Origin: Candidatus Harpocratesius repetitus
GTDB taxonomy: Archaea > Asgardarchaeota > Lokiarchaeia > Sigyniarchaeales > Promethearchaeaceae
Length of the DNA: 64,000 nt
Direction of reading: 5' to 3'
Assembly (NCBI GenBank): GCA_021498095.1
Contig: JAIZWK010000001.1
Span: 1,537,666-1,601,665, forward strand
Shown: positions 8,546 through 20,500 of the stretch, piece after piece
How positions within the stretch are numbered: position 1 is the first letter of the stretch
Layout of the letters: every line of letters begins with the position of its first letter
Notes under the pieces: generated by a model
What the model was told of the DNA's origin: nothing
The model's database searches: none
What the model saw: only the letters and a program-made list of their open reading frames with translations
Program-made: the position numbers and the translations under genes

Positions 8546-11446
8546 ATGGAGACTCAAGAAATGACTGAAGTCCAAGAAGTGCAAGAAGAACCCCAAACTC
8601 CTTGGTGGGCAATGTCCATACAAGATGTTGAGGCAAAACTTGATACTTCAGTATCGACTGGGTTATCTGCTGCTGAAGCACAAGCACGCTTAGAGAAATA
8701 TGGTCCAAATGAATTACAAGCTAAAGAAAAAAGACCTCGTTGGAAGGTTTTTTTGGATCAATTTAAAGATGTACTCATTTATATCTTAATTCTTTCAGCA
8801 ATTGCTTCAGCTGTTTTAAACCTTATTGATAAAGGCACTTTAGGCGATGATTGGATAGTAATCGCTGTAATTGTAATTTTAAATGCAATTATTGGCTATA
8901 TTCAAGAAGGGAAAGCAGATTCAGCGATAGAGGCGCTTATGAACTTTGCAGCTCCCGAAGCTCAAATAATTCGGGATGGAAAAGAAATAACAGTCAAAGC
9001 AAGGGATATAGTCCCAGGTGATATTCTTCTAATTCATGAAGGTGATATGATCGCAGCAGATGCTCGAATCATTGAAGCTTCTAACTTAAAAGCTGAAGAA
9101 GCAGCTCTAACTGGAGAAAGCGTTCCTGTAAATAAACATGCAGAGATTTTAGAAGAAGACACTCCTTTGGCTGAACGAAAAAATCTTGTTTTTGCTTCAA
9201 CTCTCTGTACATATGGACGAGGAAAAGCGATTGTAACCCAAACTGGAATGACTACAGAAGTTGGGAAAATAGCAGAAATGATTTCTGAAGTTGAGCAAAA
9301 ATTAACGCCACTTCAACAAAATCTTGAAAAATTTGGTGGTTTTCTAGGAAAAATAATTTTAATTATATGTGCTTTAGTTTCAGTTATTTATATTCTTCAA
9401 GGTGAGTATTGGGTAGATTCCATTTTATCCGGTGTAGCTCTTGCGGTAGCTGCAATTCCTGAAGGTTTGCCTGCAGTTGTAACAACTTGCTTAGCAATTG
9501 GTGTCACTCGAATGTCAAATCGAAATGCTATTATTAAGAAATTGCATTCTGTTGAAACACTAGGTTGCACAAGTGTAATCTGCTCTGATAAAACTGGGAC
9601 ACTTACTAAAAATGAAATGACTGTTCGTTCAATTTGGGCTGGTCAGAAAATTTATGATGTTACTGGGTCTGGTTATGATCCAAATGGTGAATTTTTGCTT
9701 AACGAGTCAAAAATCGATCCCCTTTCACTTCCAGATTTAGAAATGACATTAAGGATAGGATTACTTTGCAATAATGCGCGTTTAAACCAAAATGAGCAAA
9801 ATAAAAAATGGAATACATTTGGTGATCCAACAGAAGGTTGCCTCATTACATCTGCATGGAAAGCTGGATTAGTTCCAGAAGAAATTGCTAAGAAATATCC
9901 TCGTATTGATGAGATTCCTTTTGATTCCAGTAGAAAACGAATGACAACCATCCATAAAGTTGATGGAAAAGAAATGGCTTATATTAAAGGAGCAACAGAG
10001 ATATTACTTGATTTGTGTGATAATATTCAAGTAAATGGTCAAGTTCGTCCAATTACAGAAGAAGATAAGAAGGAGATCTTGAAAGCATATGAAGAAAAAG
10101 CCTCTCAAGCTCTACGTGGATTAGGATTTGCTTATCGAGAAGCAGATGGAATAGAACATACAATTGAAGATATGGAACAGCATCTAACTTTTGTTGGAAT
10201 GCAGTTTATGATTGATCCTCCACGAGAAGAAGTAAAACAAGCTATAAAAGAATGTCGACAAGCCGGAATTGGTGTTAAAATGATTACCGGAGACAATCTT
10301 ATCACTGCTGTTGCAATTGCAGAAGAATTGGGTATTATTAAACCAGGAGATGTTGCTTATCAAGGAAAAGATATTCCGAATTTAAGTGAAGATGAAATTG
10401 TAGCATGCAATGTTTTTGCACGAGTTTCTCCTGAACATAAAATGAACATTGTTTCTGCTCTCCAAAACAAAGGTGCTGTCGCTGCTATGACCGGTGATGG
10501 TGTGAATGATGCACCTGCTTTAAAGAATGCCCATGTAGGTGTCGCTATGGGTATAACAGGAACCGATGTTTCTAAAGAAGCTGCAGTAATGGTCTTAGCC
10601 GACGATAATTTTGCAACAATTGTAAATGCTGTTGAAGAAGGTCGAGGAATTTATGATAACATCAAGAAATTTATTCAATATTTGTTATCTTCAAACATCA
10701 TGGAAGTTTTGGTTTTATTATTCGCTTCTATCATTGGAATTCATCCTCCCTTAGTTGCCACTCAATTGTTATGGATTAATTTAGTCACTGATGGTGCTCC
10801 TGCATTAGCTTTAGGATTTGATCCTTATGATCCAACATTGATGAAACAAAAGCCACGTCCGTTAGAAGAACCACTCCTAACTAAAAATTTTGTCATTACT
10901 ATGATATATCGGGGTGTTATTCTAACAATATTGATATTAGGTATATATATAATATATGATACTGTGCCTTTCTTCGAACCAAAATATGTACCTGACGCAC
11001 ATGAAGCATTAGTAATTAATTTTGAAGGTTTTCCAAATAAAAATGCATGGTTAACCTACATTGGAAATCAATTCCCTGATTTTACAACGGTTCAAATAGA
11101 AGCTGAATACCAAAAAGAATTGCTAGATGCTTATATCAAATGGTATGCACGTTCTGTGACATTCCTTGCAATGATGTTTGCGGAGATGGCAAATGCTTAC
11201 AATTGTAGGAGTGAATACCAATCTTTATTCACAATTGGTTTGTTTACAAATAAATTTATGTTGTATTCTGTTTCAGCTTCTATTTTATTGACTTTTCTAC
11301 TCTATTTCTGGCGCGGTTTAGGAAATATCTTTTCAGTCATTCCAATGCGTTTGATTGATTGGATGTGGATTATACCTACAGTAGTTGTTACAATAGGGGC
11401 TGTTGAATTACTTAAAATATATTTCCGTAAACAAATGAATCTTTAA
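8546..11446 (+). CDS. P-type Ca2+-transporting ATPase (P2A, SERCA/PMR1-like)
   Basis: 966-residue cation pump that uses ATP to export Ca2+ (possibly Mn2+) across the membrane. Landmarks: a cation-transporter N-terminal domain; TGES actuator loop near residue 189; PEGLP in M4, part of the Ca2+ site; phosphorylation site DKTGTLT with Asp348; KGA nucleotide-binding motif; TGDGVNDAP hinge near residue 650; and a C-terminal bundle with NLVTDGAPALALG in M6. The length matches the P2A family and all catalytic motifs are intact. It starts at ATG 8546 and is transcribed alone. Confidence 0.94.
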   Translation: METQEMTEVQEVQEEPQTPWWAMSIQDVEAKLDTSVSTGLSAAEAQARLEKYGPNELQAKEKRPRWKVFLDQFKDVLIYILILSAIASAVLNLIDKGTLGDDWIVIAVIVILNAIIGYIQEGKADSAIEALMNFAAPEAQIIRDGKEITVKARDIVPGDILLIHEGDMIAADARIIEASNLKAEEAALTGESVPVNKHAEILEEDTPLAERKNLVFASTLCTYGRGKAIVTQTGMTTEVGKIAEMISEVEQKLTPLQQNLEKFGGFLGKIILIICALVSVIYILQGEYWVDSILSGVALAVAAIPEGLPAVVTTCLAIGVTRMSNRNAIIKKLHSVETLGCTSVICSDKTGTLTKNEMTVRSIWAGQKIYDVTGSGYDPNGEFLLNESKIDPLSLPDLEMTLRIGLLCNNARLNQNEQNKKWNTFGDPTEGCLITSAWKAGLVPEEIAKKYPRIDEIPFDSSRKRMTTIHKVDGKEMAYIKGATEILLDLCDNIQVNGQVRPITEEDKKEILKAYEEKASQALRGLGFAYREADGIEHTIEDMEQHLTFVGMQFMIDPPREEVKQAIKECRQAGIGVKMITGDNLITAVAIAEELGIIKPGDVAYQGKDIPNLSEDEIVACNVFARVSPEHKMNIVSALQNKGAVAAMTGDGVNDAPALKNAHVGVAMGITGTDVSKEAAVMVLADDNFATIVNAVEEGRGIYDNIKKFIQYLLSSNIMEVLVLLFASIIGIHPPLVATQLLWINLVTDGAPALALGFDPYDPTLMKQKPRPLEEPLLTKNFVITMIYRGVILTILILGIYIIYDTVPFFEPKYVPDAHEALVINFEGFPNKNAWLTYIGNQFPDFTTVQIEAEYQKELLDAYIKWYARSVTFLAMMFAEMANAYNCRSEYQSLFTIGLFTNKFMLYSVSASILLTFLLYFWRGLGNIFSVIPMRLIDWMWIIPTVVVTIGAVELLKIYFRKQMNL

Positions 11447-11485
11447 GTATTTTGCTTTTTTTCTTTATTTTTTTATATTTATCGA

Positions 11486-11617
11486 TCGACTCATAATTAA
11501 TTTTTCTAAAGTTCATTTCTGCTGACTGAATTATTATTTGGATAAATTTGATTAATATCGGAAAATGAAAGATGAAAATGATAATTCTGTCAAAAATAAA
11601 GAAGTTGTTAAAACCTC
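11486..11617 (-). repeat. Dispersed intergenic repeat, copy C (inverted)
   Basis: 132 bases whose reverse complement matches 24073-24204 without indels at about 85% identity by eye. A 21-base stretch beginning TTCTTTATTTTTGACAGAAT is identical. Both copies are free of stop codons in one frame on each strand, so a decayed short coding sequence or a structured RNA are both possible. It lies between two convergent genes. Confidence 0.7.
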
Positions 11618-11658
11618 TTAAATTAAAATTAAAAAAAAAATTAACAATTGTAATTCTA

Positions 11659-12378
11659 TTATGTAGAATATGCAATAAGATAGGTTCTTGCAGAATCATG
11701 AACCTCGCTTGGTGCACAAGCCCAATAATAATCCCAACCACTCCAACCTGGATCAGCATCAATTGTATTTGTATTTGAATCACTGTTATCATATCTATAA
11801 TCCCAGGGATTACCAGGAGCACCATCCAATGCCCAATCATATGCCTTTGCAGCTAATTCAGAGCAGTACATGGATTTATATGTACTCATACCATACAAAT
11901 AGTTATAATCATATTCAGTTTTGGCACCCCAAGTCCAATAATCTCGAAACCATGATGTTTCCCAAGCCCCAGTAGCATATGCATTTGCATATTCCAAAAC
12001 TTTTGCACGATGCCAGTTGGTAGCTCCATAAACTCCAAGAATTTCTGCTTCATCTGCTTTATTCAAGCGGGAACAGTCATTAAATACAACACCATCAGGT
12101 GTTGCTTCTATTACGAAATATCCCCAATGTGAATACCCAGCTTCTGAATCATAGTGGTGTGAATAACCCAAATAAATTGCTACGTGATCCCAATAGCCTG
12201 GAATTAGATCTTCATATTTTCCTCCCGCAGTAAGAATTAAATCCCCTGGTCGAGCAATTCCTGGAATATCAAGGGCATTTCCATCTCCTTCATCCCCAAA
12301 AGCTACTACATTATTAAAATTTGAACACATACCGAGGATAAAAAGTGCTGCTAGAAGATACTTTTTTTTTAATTTCAT
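11659..12378 (-). CDS. Secreted NlpC/P60-like (YiiX-type) cysteine hydrolase
   Basis: Secreted protein with a basic, hydrophobic signal peptide (KLKKKYLLAALFILGMC) and a permuted papain-like fold. The motif RPGDLIL leads to WDHVAIYLG with His65, an acidic residue follows in VIEATPDGV, and the nucleophile is Cys172 in MYCSELAAKAYD. This arrangement is typical of YiiX/YebB-like enzymes, which cleave amide or ester bonds in cell-envelope or lipid substrates. Start ATG 12378 is fixed by GGAGG at 12387-12391. A Trp/Tyr-rich C-terminal part is consistent with an extracellular domain. The substrate is unknown. Confidence 0.85.
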   Translation of the reverse strand: MKLKKKYLLAALFILGMCSNFNNVVAFGDEGDGNALDIPGIARPGDLILTAGGKYEDLIPGYWDHVAIYLGYSHHYDSEAGYSHWGYFVIEATPDGVVFNDCSRLNKADEAEILGVYGATNWHRAKVLEYANAYATGAWETSWFRDYWTWGAKTEYDYNYLYGMSTYKSMYCSELAAKAYDWALDGAPGNPWDYRYDNSDSNTNTIDADPGWSGWDYYWACAPSEVHDSARTYLIAYST

Positions 12379-12667
12379 AATATAATCCTCCAAATTTTTT
12401 AAAAAAAAATTTTAAATTTCTTGTGAATGATAGAAAATATTCACAGTAAACTTGATCAAACATTTGTTTTTGTAATTTATAAAAATTAAGAAATTTCTTC
12501 AAATAAAGCAAATTTGTTTGAAAATCTCTTGTTTTGTCAATTTGCTGGAATTTTAGAAAATCAAAAGTGGATGCAAAAGCTTAATAGAATAAATTGGATC
12601 TAATTGATAATAGACTTAAGATTTCAAAATGGGATTCAAGTTTATTTCCCAACTCGAGGATATTCCT
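12379..12667. other. Divergent promoter region
   Basis: About 290 bases between the hydrolase (minus) and the GTPase (plus). Apart from ribosome binding sites (GGAGG complement 12387-12391; GAGGA 12656-12660) no other structure is evident. Confidence 0.4.
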
Positions 12668-13705
12668 ATGGAAGAGACAGTAAAAAAAATCGAGATATTA
12701 CTTTATAATTATTTTCAAGCTTGCATTGATATGATGGAAGCTGTTTATGTTTTTCATCGTGATGGAGAATTAATTGCAAAAAAATTGTCTGAATCACCTG
12801 AAACATTAATATCTGAGGATAATCTCTATAGTGGAGTTGCTGAAATTGTAGATCAAACTCTCAAACGTATAAAATCTCAATATCCAGGTAGTTTTGGAAC
12901 AAGTACATTTGAAACAAATGAACATCGATTAGTATTTATTGAATGTGGTCAAAATGCCATTATGCTTTCTGTTTTTAAATTAGAGACTCTACTTTCAAAA
13001 GTAATACCATATGGTTTTTTAGTTGCTGAAAAAGTTGCTCGTTTGATAGATGGACCAGAATTAATGGTTGATTTGACAGTTCCAAATTTATTCTTAGGAT
13101 ATGAACTTTCATTCGATCCTTCTGTTGCAAATTATCCTTATATTGAATTTAATGTCGATCCCGAGCAAGCTCAGAAAGAAATCCATTTTAAATTATGCGT
13201 TATCGGAGAACCTGCTGTAGGAAAAACGACTCTAATTTATCAATTTGTTCATGGTAAATTTTTAGAAGATTATAAACCGACCTTAGGAATATCAATAACT
13301 AATCAAGTATATAATTTGCAAGGTTTCAAACAAAATCAACTAAATTTTATGATTTGGGACGTTGCAGGGCAGAAATTTTTTCAACGTGTTAGAAAATACT
13401 ATTATCAAGGCGCAAATGTGGCATTTATTTGCTATGATGTTACCCGTCGAGAATCATTTGATCGAGTTGAGTTTTGGTATCAAGATATTCGAAGCGTGCT
13501 TCCAGGGATTCCATTAGTAATTATAGGGAATAAAATTGATCTTTTGGAAGATCGACAAGTCTCTCATATGGAAGGAGAACAATTGGCTCGACGTTTACAT
13601 TGTTCTTTTATTGAAACAAGTGCTAAGAGTGGTGAATATGTAAAAGATGCTTTTTCAATTGTAGGAATTGGTTTGTTTTTCAAATTGTTTACAGCAAAAA
13701 GATAA
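12668..13705 (+). CDS. Ras-superfamily small GTPase with N-terminal roadblock/longin-like domain
   Basis: 345 residues. Residues ~1-130 look like a roadblock/longin domain (a VYVFHRDGELIAKK strand pair, then RLVFIECGQNAIMLSVF and an EK helix). Residues ~177-340 form a Rab-like GTPase: G1 GEPAVGKT (180-187), switch-I Thr in KPTLGI, G3 WDVAGQ (230-235, with the catalytic Gln), G4 NKID (288-291) and G5 ETSAK (316-320). No C-terminal prenylation Cys is present, so any membrane binding must come from the N-terminal domain or partners. ATG 12668 is preferred because GAGGA lies seven bases upstream; ATG 12629 would add 13 residues. Such fusions are characteristic of Asgard archaea. Confidence 0.9.
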   Translation: MEETVKKIEILLYNYFQACIDMMEAVYVFHRDGELIAKKLSESPETLISEDNLYSGVAEIVDQTLKRIKSQYPGSFGTSTFETNEHRLVFIECGQNAIMLSVFKLETLLSKVIPYGFLVAEKVARLIDGPELMVDLTVPNLFLGYELSFDPSVANYPYIEFNVDPEQAQKEIHFKLCVIGEPAVGKTTLIYQFVHGKFLEDYKPTLGISITNQVYNLQGFKQNQLNFMIWDVAGQKFFQRVRKYYYQGANVAFICYDVTRRESFDRVEFWYQDIRSVLPGIPLVIIGNKIDLLEDRQVSHMEGEQLARRLHCSFIETSAKSGEYVKDAFSIVGIGLFFKLFTAKR

Positions 13706-13776
13706 TAACTAAAGCTGAACTTTTTTACGGAAGAAGAAAAGAAATTATTTTTTACCATCGCACCTTAATATTCACT

Positions 13777-14484
13777 ATGGCAACCGTGGAAGAAATTCTA
13801 TCTCGGGCAAAAAATGACAACCGCACCGTTTTAACTGAATTTGAATCCAAAGAATTATTAAATATAATTGGAATTCCAATCCCTTCTCAAAAACTAGTTC
13901 CAGTCTCTGAAGGACTTGAGAAAATATTGGAAGCATGCTCTCAAATCGGGTATCCTGTGGTTATGAAATTAATGAGTGATAAAATTGTACACAAATCTGA
14001 TTCTGGAGCCGTAAAATTAAACATTCAATCAGAATCTGATGCAAAATCTGCATTTAACGATTTGATGAGTATAGAATGTAATGATGATCAAAAAGCGATT
14101 TCTATTCAACAAATGGCAAAACCCCCAATTGCTGAAATTATTATTGGCTCACTGCAAGATCCTCAGTTTGGAGCAACTGTTATGTTTGGAATTGGTGGTA
14201 TTTTAGTAGAAGTAATGAAGGATGTTGCTTTTAGGATTGCACCAATTTCAGATTTCGATGCTGATGAGATGATTCATGATATTAAGGGTTTTAAGATTTT
14301 GGATGGATATCGTGGCAATCCTCCTGCTGATTTAGATGCAATCAAAGATACTTTAAAAAAAGTGGCACAACTTGCTTATGATCATCCTGAAATTGCTGAA
14401 ATGGATCTAAATCCTTTATTTACATATGCAGATGGTATTTTGGCGGTTGATGCGCGTATTATTTTAAAATCTACTAAAGTATAA
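13777..14484 (+). CDS. acdB: ADP-forming acetate/acyl-CoA synthetase, beta subunit (ATP-grasp)
   Basis: 235 residues matching the stand-alone ATP-grasp beta subunit of archaeal ADP-forming acyl-CoA synthetase, which makes ATP from acetyl-CoA, ADP and phosphate. Motifs: GYPVVMKLMSDKIVHKSDSG (substrate/ATP lobe), PQFGATVMFGIGGILVEV (glycine-rich loop) and EMDLNPLF near the C-terminus. The length is normal for a separate beta chain. The alpha subunit is not adjacent. It points to fermentative or peptide-based energy metabolism, consistent with the thiolase nearby. Confidence 0.9.
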   Translation: MATVEEILSRAKNDNRTVLTEFESKELLNIIGIPIPSQKLVPVSEGLEKILEACSQIGYPVVMKLMSDKIVHKSDSGAVKLNIQSESDAKSAFNDLMSIECNDDQKAISIQQMAKPPIAEIIIGSLQDPQFGATVMFGIGGILVEVMKDVAFRIAPISDFDADEMIHDIKGFKILDGYRGNPPADLDAIKDTLKKVAQLAYDHPEIAEMDLNPLFTYADGILAVDARIILKSTKV

Positions 14485-14574
14485 TTGTATAAATCTTCAT
14501 TTTTCAATCTTTTTTTGCGATTTTTTTTTTGAAATACAAAAATTATAAATCTTTTTGCAATGCAATAATTAATT

Positions 14575-17500
14575 ATGGTGAAAAAAGTAAATATGCGAAT
14601 TAATCTGAAAAATGTTATTTCTATTTTGATTTTATTAGCAATTGTTACAATTCAGATTAACATTCTATTCGTTCCAAATTATCTGAGTGAGAACCAAGAT
14701 ACTGGAGAGAGCCCTTTGATTCCGTTCGAATATGAAAATAAAGAAATTATGAATCCATTATCTTCCGATTATAATAAGAATTTAACTGCTTCAACTAATA
14801 ATGTAAAAGTTACTCTTCATCAAGCTTATAATTCCACTGCTGTTCAATCTTTTGATGAAGTATCTAATACTTTTAATGTTGCAGCTCCAAATGCAACAAA
14901 TTTTAATGTTTCGTCATCAAATATTGTAATTAATAATATTAAATTGAATAATTATACTAAAATAATAGAAGATGTCAATGTTGATTATAAAACTGTTGGA
15001 AATTTAGCATACCTTACTTCATTTTCAATTCCTATAAGTTGTATGATTTCTAATTTTAGTTTTTATATAAGAGAATATGCTGGTGTAACAGGTGATGTAA
15101 ATATCGTTCTTTCTCCAGCAAATTCAACTGATCCAACAAAACCAAAATTGGATTATAATAAATTAATTGTATTAGATCAATTGACAATTACTGCTAGTAA
15201 AATTGGTTGGGTTGTGAAATCAAATATCAATTATTTTCTGAACAATTCTTTAACTACTAGTAATACTTGGTTTATTGGTGTAAACTTAACATCAGGAAGT
15301 AGCATTAATTTGCGTTGGTATTTCAATCCAGACACTTCACCTTCAGAAGATAAAACTTTATCTTATGAATGGGCAGGCGGAAAGTGGTCTCTTTTAAAAG
15401 ATGGAACATATGATCTTGATCTTACTTCTAAAATAGGACTAGGTTTTTCAAATCCGAATCATACTCCTTCTCAATTTAATTTGCAAATCAATAATTTGAC
15501 TGTTTATAATAATCTAAATCATCCTGATTCAAATTCAGGGTTTTGGAACCATACAGGGTTTGGAAGTGATGGAAGTAATTCCATTAGTTATGTTTTTTCT
15601 GGAGATTGGTATGATTATTCCTTACAAGTAAATCAGACAGAAATAAATTATACAAAAACATTTTATACAAATACATCATATACCGTTGAAAGCGGAGTAA
15701 ATGCATATTGGACATCTCAAGCCAATTTCACTGCGTTCGACCACCGACTGAATAATAATACCATCAATTTTACCATTCCATTAAGCTGGACTGTAACTTC
15801 ATTAAAAAGAAATACGACAACAATTTCATATTCCACATATACAAATAGTTCTAATAAAATAATAACTGTTTTTGGCTCTGATGCCATCGATGGTAATTGG
15901 ACTTTGAAATCTCAGTCGTCTAATCTTATTTCTTCCGTTAAAGTTGGAAGAAGCGGAAAGGAGATAACTTTAGCATATTCTAATGAGACAATCACTTTTA
16001 ATGCAACTTTCTCCAAGTCTATTAGTGGTACTGTAAATTTATCGGTATATAACCCTTCAGATCTTGGAAATGAGTTAAATTATACAAAAGAAGTATCAAT
16101 TAATGATGCTACTTCTGTGGACTTTGGATCATGGATTATATCGCAAAATATAACTAATTATGGTGAATTTAGAGTCCAAGTTTACTGGGAAAATTCAACT
16201 GATTTAGGGATTCATGATACAACCATTTTCATTGCAGGTGCAACTGAATATTCTCTTCTTACTACCAATAATACTGAATATCTAAATTCCGGTTCACCAT
16301 TTAACATATCTCTTTATTACACAGATGTTATGAAAGGAATAAATGTAACTGGGGCAACATTAGAATATAATCTTAATTTGGGAAATGGCTGGCAAAATGA
16401 TGCCACTCAATCAAATGCAGATAAAACTTATAATATAACTGTTGATCCAACTCAATATTCTGTAGGCTATCATGAAATACCCATTCATCTTAACAAATCC
16501 AAGTACATGAATTATTCAATTTCATACGGTTTTTATGTTGTAAATAACACTCAACTTTATGAGTATACTCAAGCTAATTCTCTTACTGCCATCCGTGGGC
16601 AAAATACAACATATATCTTTAATTTTAATCAGACCTGGCAAGATACTCCAATCGCTGGTGCAACGATTTCTGTTAACTCTTTACAAACAGGATTAGTTTG
16701 GAGTTATTCAGATGATGGAAGTGGAAATTACACAATTCGAATTAATTCTTCACAAGTTAATGTAGACACTTATACATGTGATTTTAAGATTTCTAAAACG
16801 GACTATAGAACCCAGAATTTCCAATTTGATATTACAGTGGTTCAAGCCCAAACTTCGATTGAATTTATTAATCAGACAAATAATATAAAACGAATAAGCG
16901 ATCTAAATTTTACAACCTATGTAAGAGTTAAAGATACTGATAATAATTGGAATGTGGGAGGAATTACTCCAGGATCTTTAACTGTGTTGAATATTACTGG
17001 TACTGAAACCATATGGAATACCGATGAAGCATCAGATTGGCGTTTATGGGAAGTGGGTGATGGAATTTATGGAGTTAATATAAGTTTAGGATCAACTGGT
17101 GTCAATCGCATTGATTTTGGGAATTATTCGATTAGATTGAATATAAGTTATTCTCCAAATTATAATTGGAGTACACTTGATCTATCATTTCATGTTTTAG
17201 GTAATTCTACTTCAATTATATTACTTGAAGTAAACGATGGCTCTGAGAATTATTACAATGGGAGCGCATTAGCAGAATCACCAGTGAATACTTATCATAT
17301 TCTTCAAAATCCCACAGGTTCAGTAGAATTTGCATTACATTTTGATTATATCGACACTGATAACAGTAATTCTGAAATAAATTTTGCCGGTGTTCGTTAT
17401 TGGGCTTTATTAAATAGTTCTACTTCATTAGAAACAACTACATTTGTTTACTTACAATCGCAATATCATCATGGTCATCTAACTCTACCAGAGTCATTAG

Positions 17501-20500
17501 CTGTTGGAACATATGAAATCGAAATAATTACAGGATTAAAAAACTATGAGAATGCATCATATACATTTTATTTAATTATCGAACCTATTTCAACTAAGGC
17601 TGTTTTAGACAGTATCATTCAAATAGGGAATGATAATCATACTAATCCTGAATATAATGCAGGAAATAATACTTATTTTGTTTATGCACAATATGATTTA
17701 CAGTTGGATTTCTTATTTCAAGATTTAAATAATTCTGTGAATATTCAAAGTGCTTCTTATGCAAAACTCAATTACAACGGAAATAATCTTACTATAACAG
17801 AAACGGATGGGGATGTATATCGCTGGAATATTCAATCTTCTTCGCTAATTGTTGGTTCGCATATAATAACTGTCTATTTTGGAAAAACAGATTATGAAAA
17901 TGCATCCTATTCATTCAATTTAACAATTCTTCTACTCCCGACTGATGCTGGAAGAAATCTCGCATTATATCAACCAAGTCATAATGATTCGATGCTTTCT
18001 GGAAATCCTTTTATTGTATATCGACCATTTAACTTATGGGTTAATTCTTCCTATTTTGATACAAATAATTCCGTTTATTTAGCTGCATCCTATAAAATAT
18101 TAAACTATAACGGTAAAAATTATACATCGAATTATTACCGCGGCAATTTGCATGGGTGGGAAGTACCAGTTGAAGATCTTGTTATTGGTGTCCAAACCAT
18201 AACTATCTATTTTGGATTGGATAACTACAAAAATGCTTCTTATAGTTTTGATATAGATTGTCGCTTTAATCCCACTAATGTATCATTTATTGAAATAACT
18301 CAACCCGATCATCAACCTGGGATTATGCTTCCATATAATTCAACATATCAAAACTACACAGCCTATTCTGCCTATAGTATTACTTTGAATATGTCAACTT
18401 ATGATACAATTAACAATACATTCCTATCGAGCGCTATTGTTCAGCTTTCATTCAATTCACAAATTTATAATCCGAATTTCACTTCAAATGATATGTTTAT
18501 CTGGGTTTTGCCTGTAATTGATTTAGATTTGGGAACATTTAACGTAACTATTACTTTTTCGAAAACTTACTATTTCAATAATACGTATTCGTTCAATATT
18601 AGTATATATGATTTACCTACAGATGTGGCGGTTAATAGTCAATTTTCTATATCACAACCGGATCACAATTCAACAGTGTTATCCAATGAACCGTTTTTGG
18701 TTTATACTGCATATTCACTTGTGATAAACTGTTCTTATTGGGATACATACAATTCAGAACCTATTTCATTAGCAAATGCTTGGTTATATCTTGATGGTAC
18801 ATTCATATCTACTTCTAACTCATATAATACAACTGCATATGGATGGATCTTGGATATTTCAGGATTATCACTCGGAGATCATGAAATTTGGTTAAATTTC
18901 AGCAAAGATCATTATAGAAATAGTTCAAAAAGTTTCATAATTTCAGTGGATCATCAAGTAACTACAGCAGAATTGGTTGATATCACTCAAGAAGAGCATA
19001 GCAGCGCTACTTTGATAAAGGGTGCAGAACCATTGAATAATTATACTGTTTATATGAAATATGGTTTAAACCTTTCCCTTTCATTCACAGATCCTACAAA
19101 TGGTAGCACACCAATTGAAACTGCAACCGTCACATTTTGGTTAGATGGTGTGAGTTTTCCTGTTGTATATTCTGGATCTCATTTTCTTGTGAATATTAAT
19201 GCAAATGATCTTCAAGCGCATCCAGGAGATTTCATTCCTGTTTTGATTCACTTTAATGAAACTTTCCACTATAACCAAACTATTGCCTTTAATTTGACAA
19301 TAGTTGTTCTTCCAACTACTTCGGGTAGCACGTTTGAAATAACACAGCCACAACATAACAATTCGCAGTTATCTGGAACTCCTTTTGTTGTTTATATCCC
19401 TTTTAATCTATATCTTAATTGTTCATATTGGGATACTTTTAATAACGAGTCTGTAAACGGAGCATGGGCAATAATTGAATATAATGGAATCAATTATTCC
19501 TATTCTGACTATAGTTCTTCTCTATATCGATTTAATATAGATTCTTCTTTATTGATTGAAGGAGAAAACCAAATTATTACATTCTATTTTGGTTTAGATA
19601 ATTATGCGAATTCTTCCTATACAATAACAATATCTGTGAAAATACTTCCTACTTCTCAAAGTTTAGTTAGTCTAAGGCAACCAAATCATGTGGGATATGA
19701 AGATGATGAATTAATTGCAGATCCAACCTTTGGAAGTTATAGTTTATATCGCGCTTATGATTTCCGATTGGAATTTAGTCTTGTAGATCCAACAAATAGT
19801 AACAGTCCAATTTCAACAGCATCTGTTTCTTTCCTTTACAACGGTGTACCATATAATCTGAGTTATTCATCTGGATCAGGAACATATTTTTATGTTATTC
19901 CTGCAGAAAACTTAACTGTTGGGAATGAAATTATTTCAGTTCACTTCACAGGTGTTGGATTACAAGCACAGACTATTTTATTAAATATATCTGTGTTTAA
20001 TCTTCCTACAGAATTTCGCAATTTTGAAATTTCTCAACCAAGTAGTGGAAGACCTGTTGAACTTTCTTCAAATTCAAGTATTGGTTTTGTAATTTATGAT
20101 TCTTTTGATTTAACACTTAATGGAAGTTTTTATGACACAAATAATTCAAAATATCTTGCAAATGCATGGAATCAAGTAATATTTAATAATTCAATATATA
20201 CAAAAAACTATTTTGCATCAGATAAATATGGTTGGCTTATTCCAGCAGTTGATTTGATTCCAGGGGTTTATGTGATTGAAATTAAATTTGGGCTTGATAC
20301 TTATGAAAACGTATCTAAAACATTCAACATTACAATAGAAATCCTTGCTACTAGCATTCATTTTAATGAAAATACAAATGATAATGATTTACGACAAGAA
20401 GATCGACCGAATTACCTTCTTCATCCTGTAGAATTTATTGGAGGTGTTTATCATGTTTTTGTGAAATATGATGTAATCATTGATGTAGTTTATTATAATG

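Noticed and set aside
11412..11840. Minus-strand open frame of 142 codons across the repeat copy
   Set aside because: It overlaps the hydrolase gene in another frame and is Ile/Phe-biased from AT-rich DNA; the hydrolase has real motifs and a ribosome binding site.
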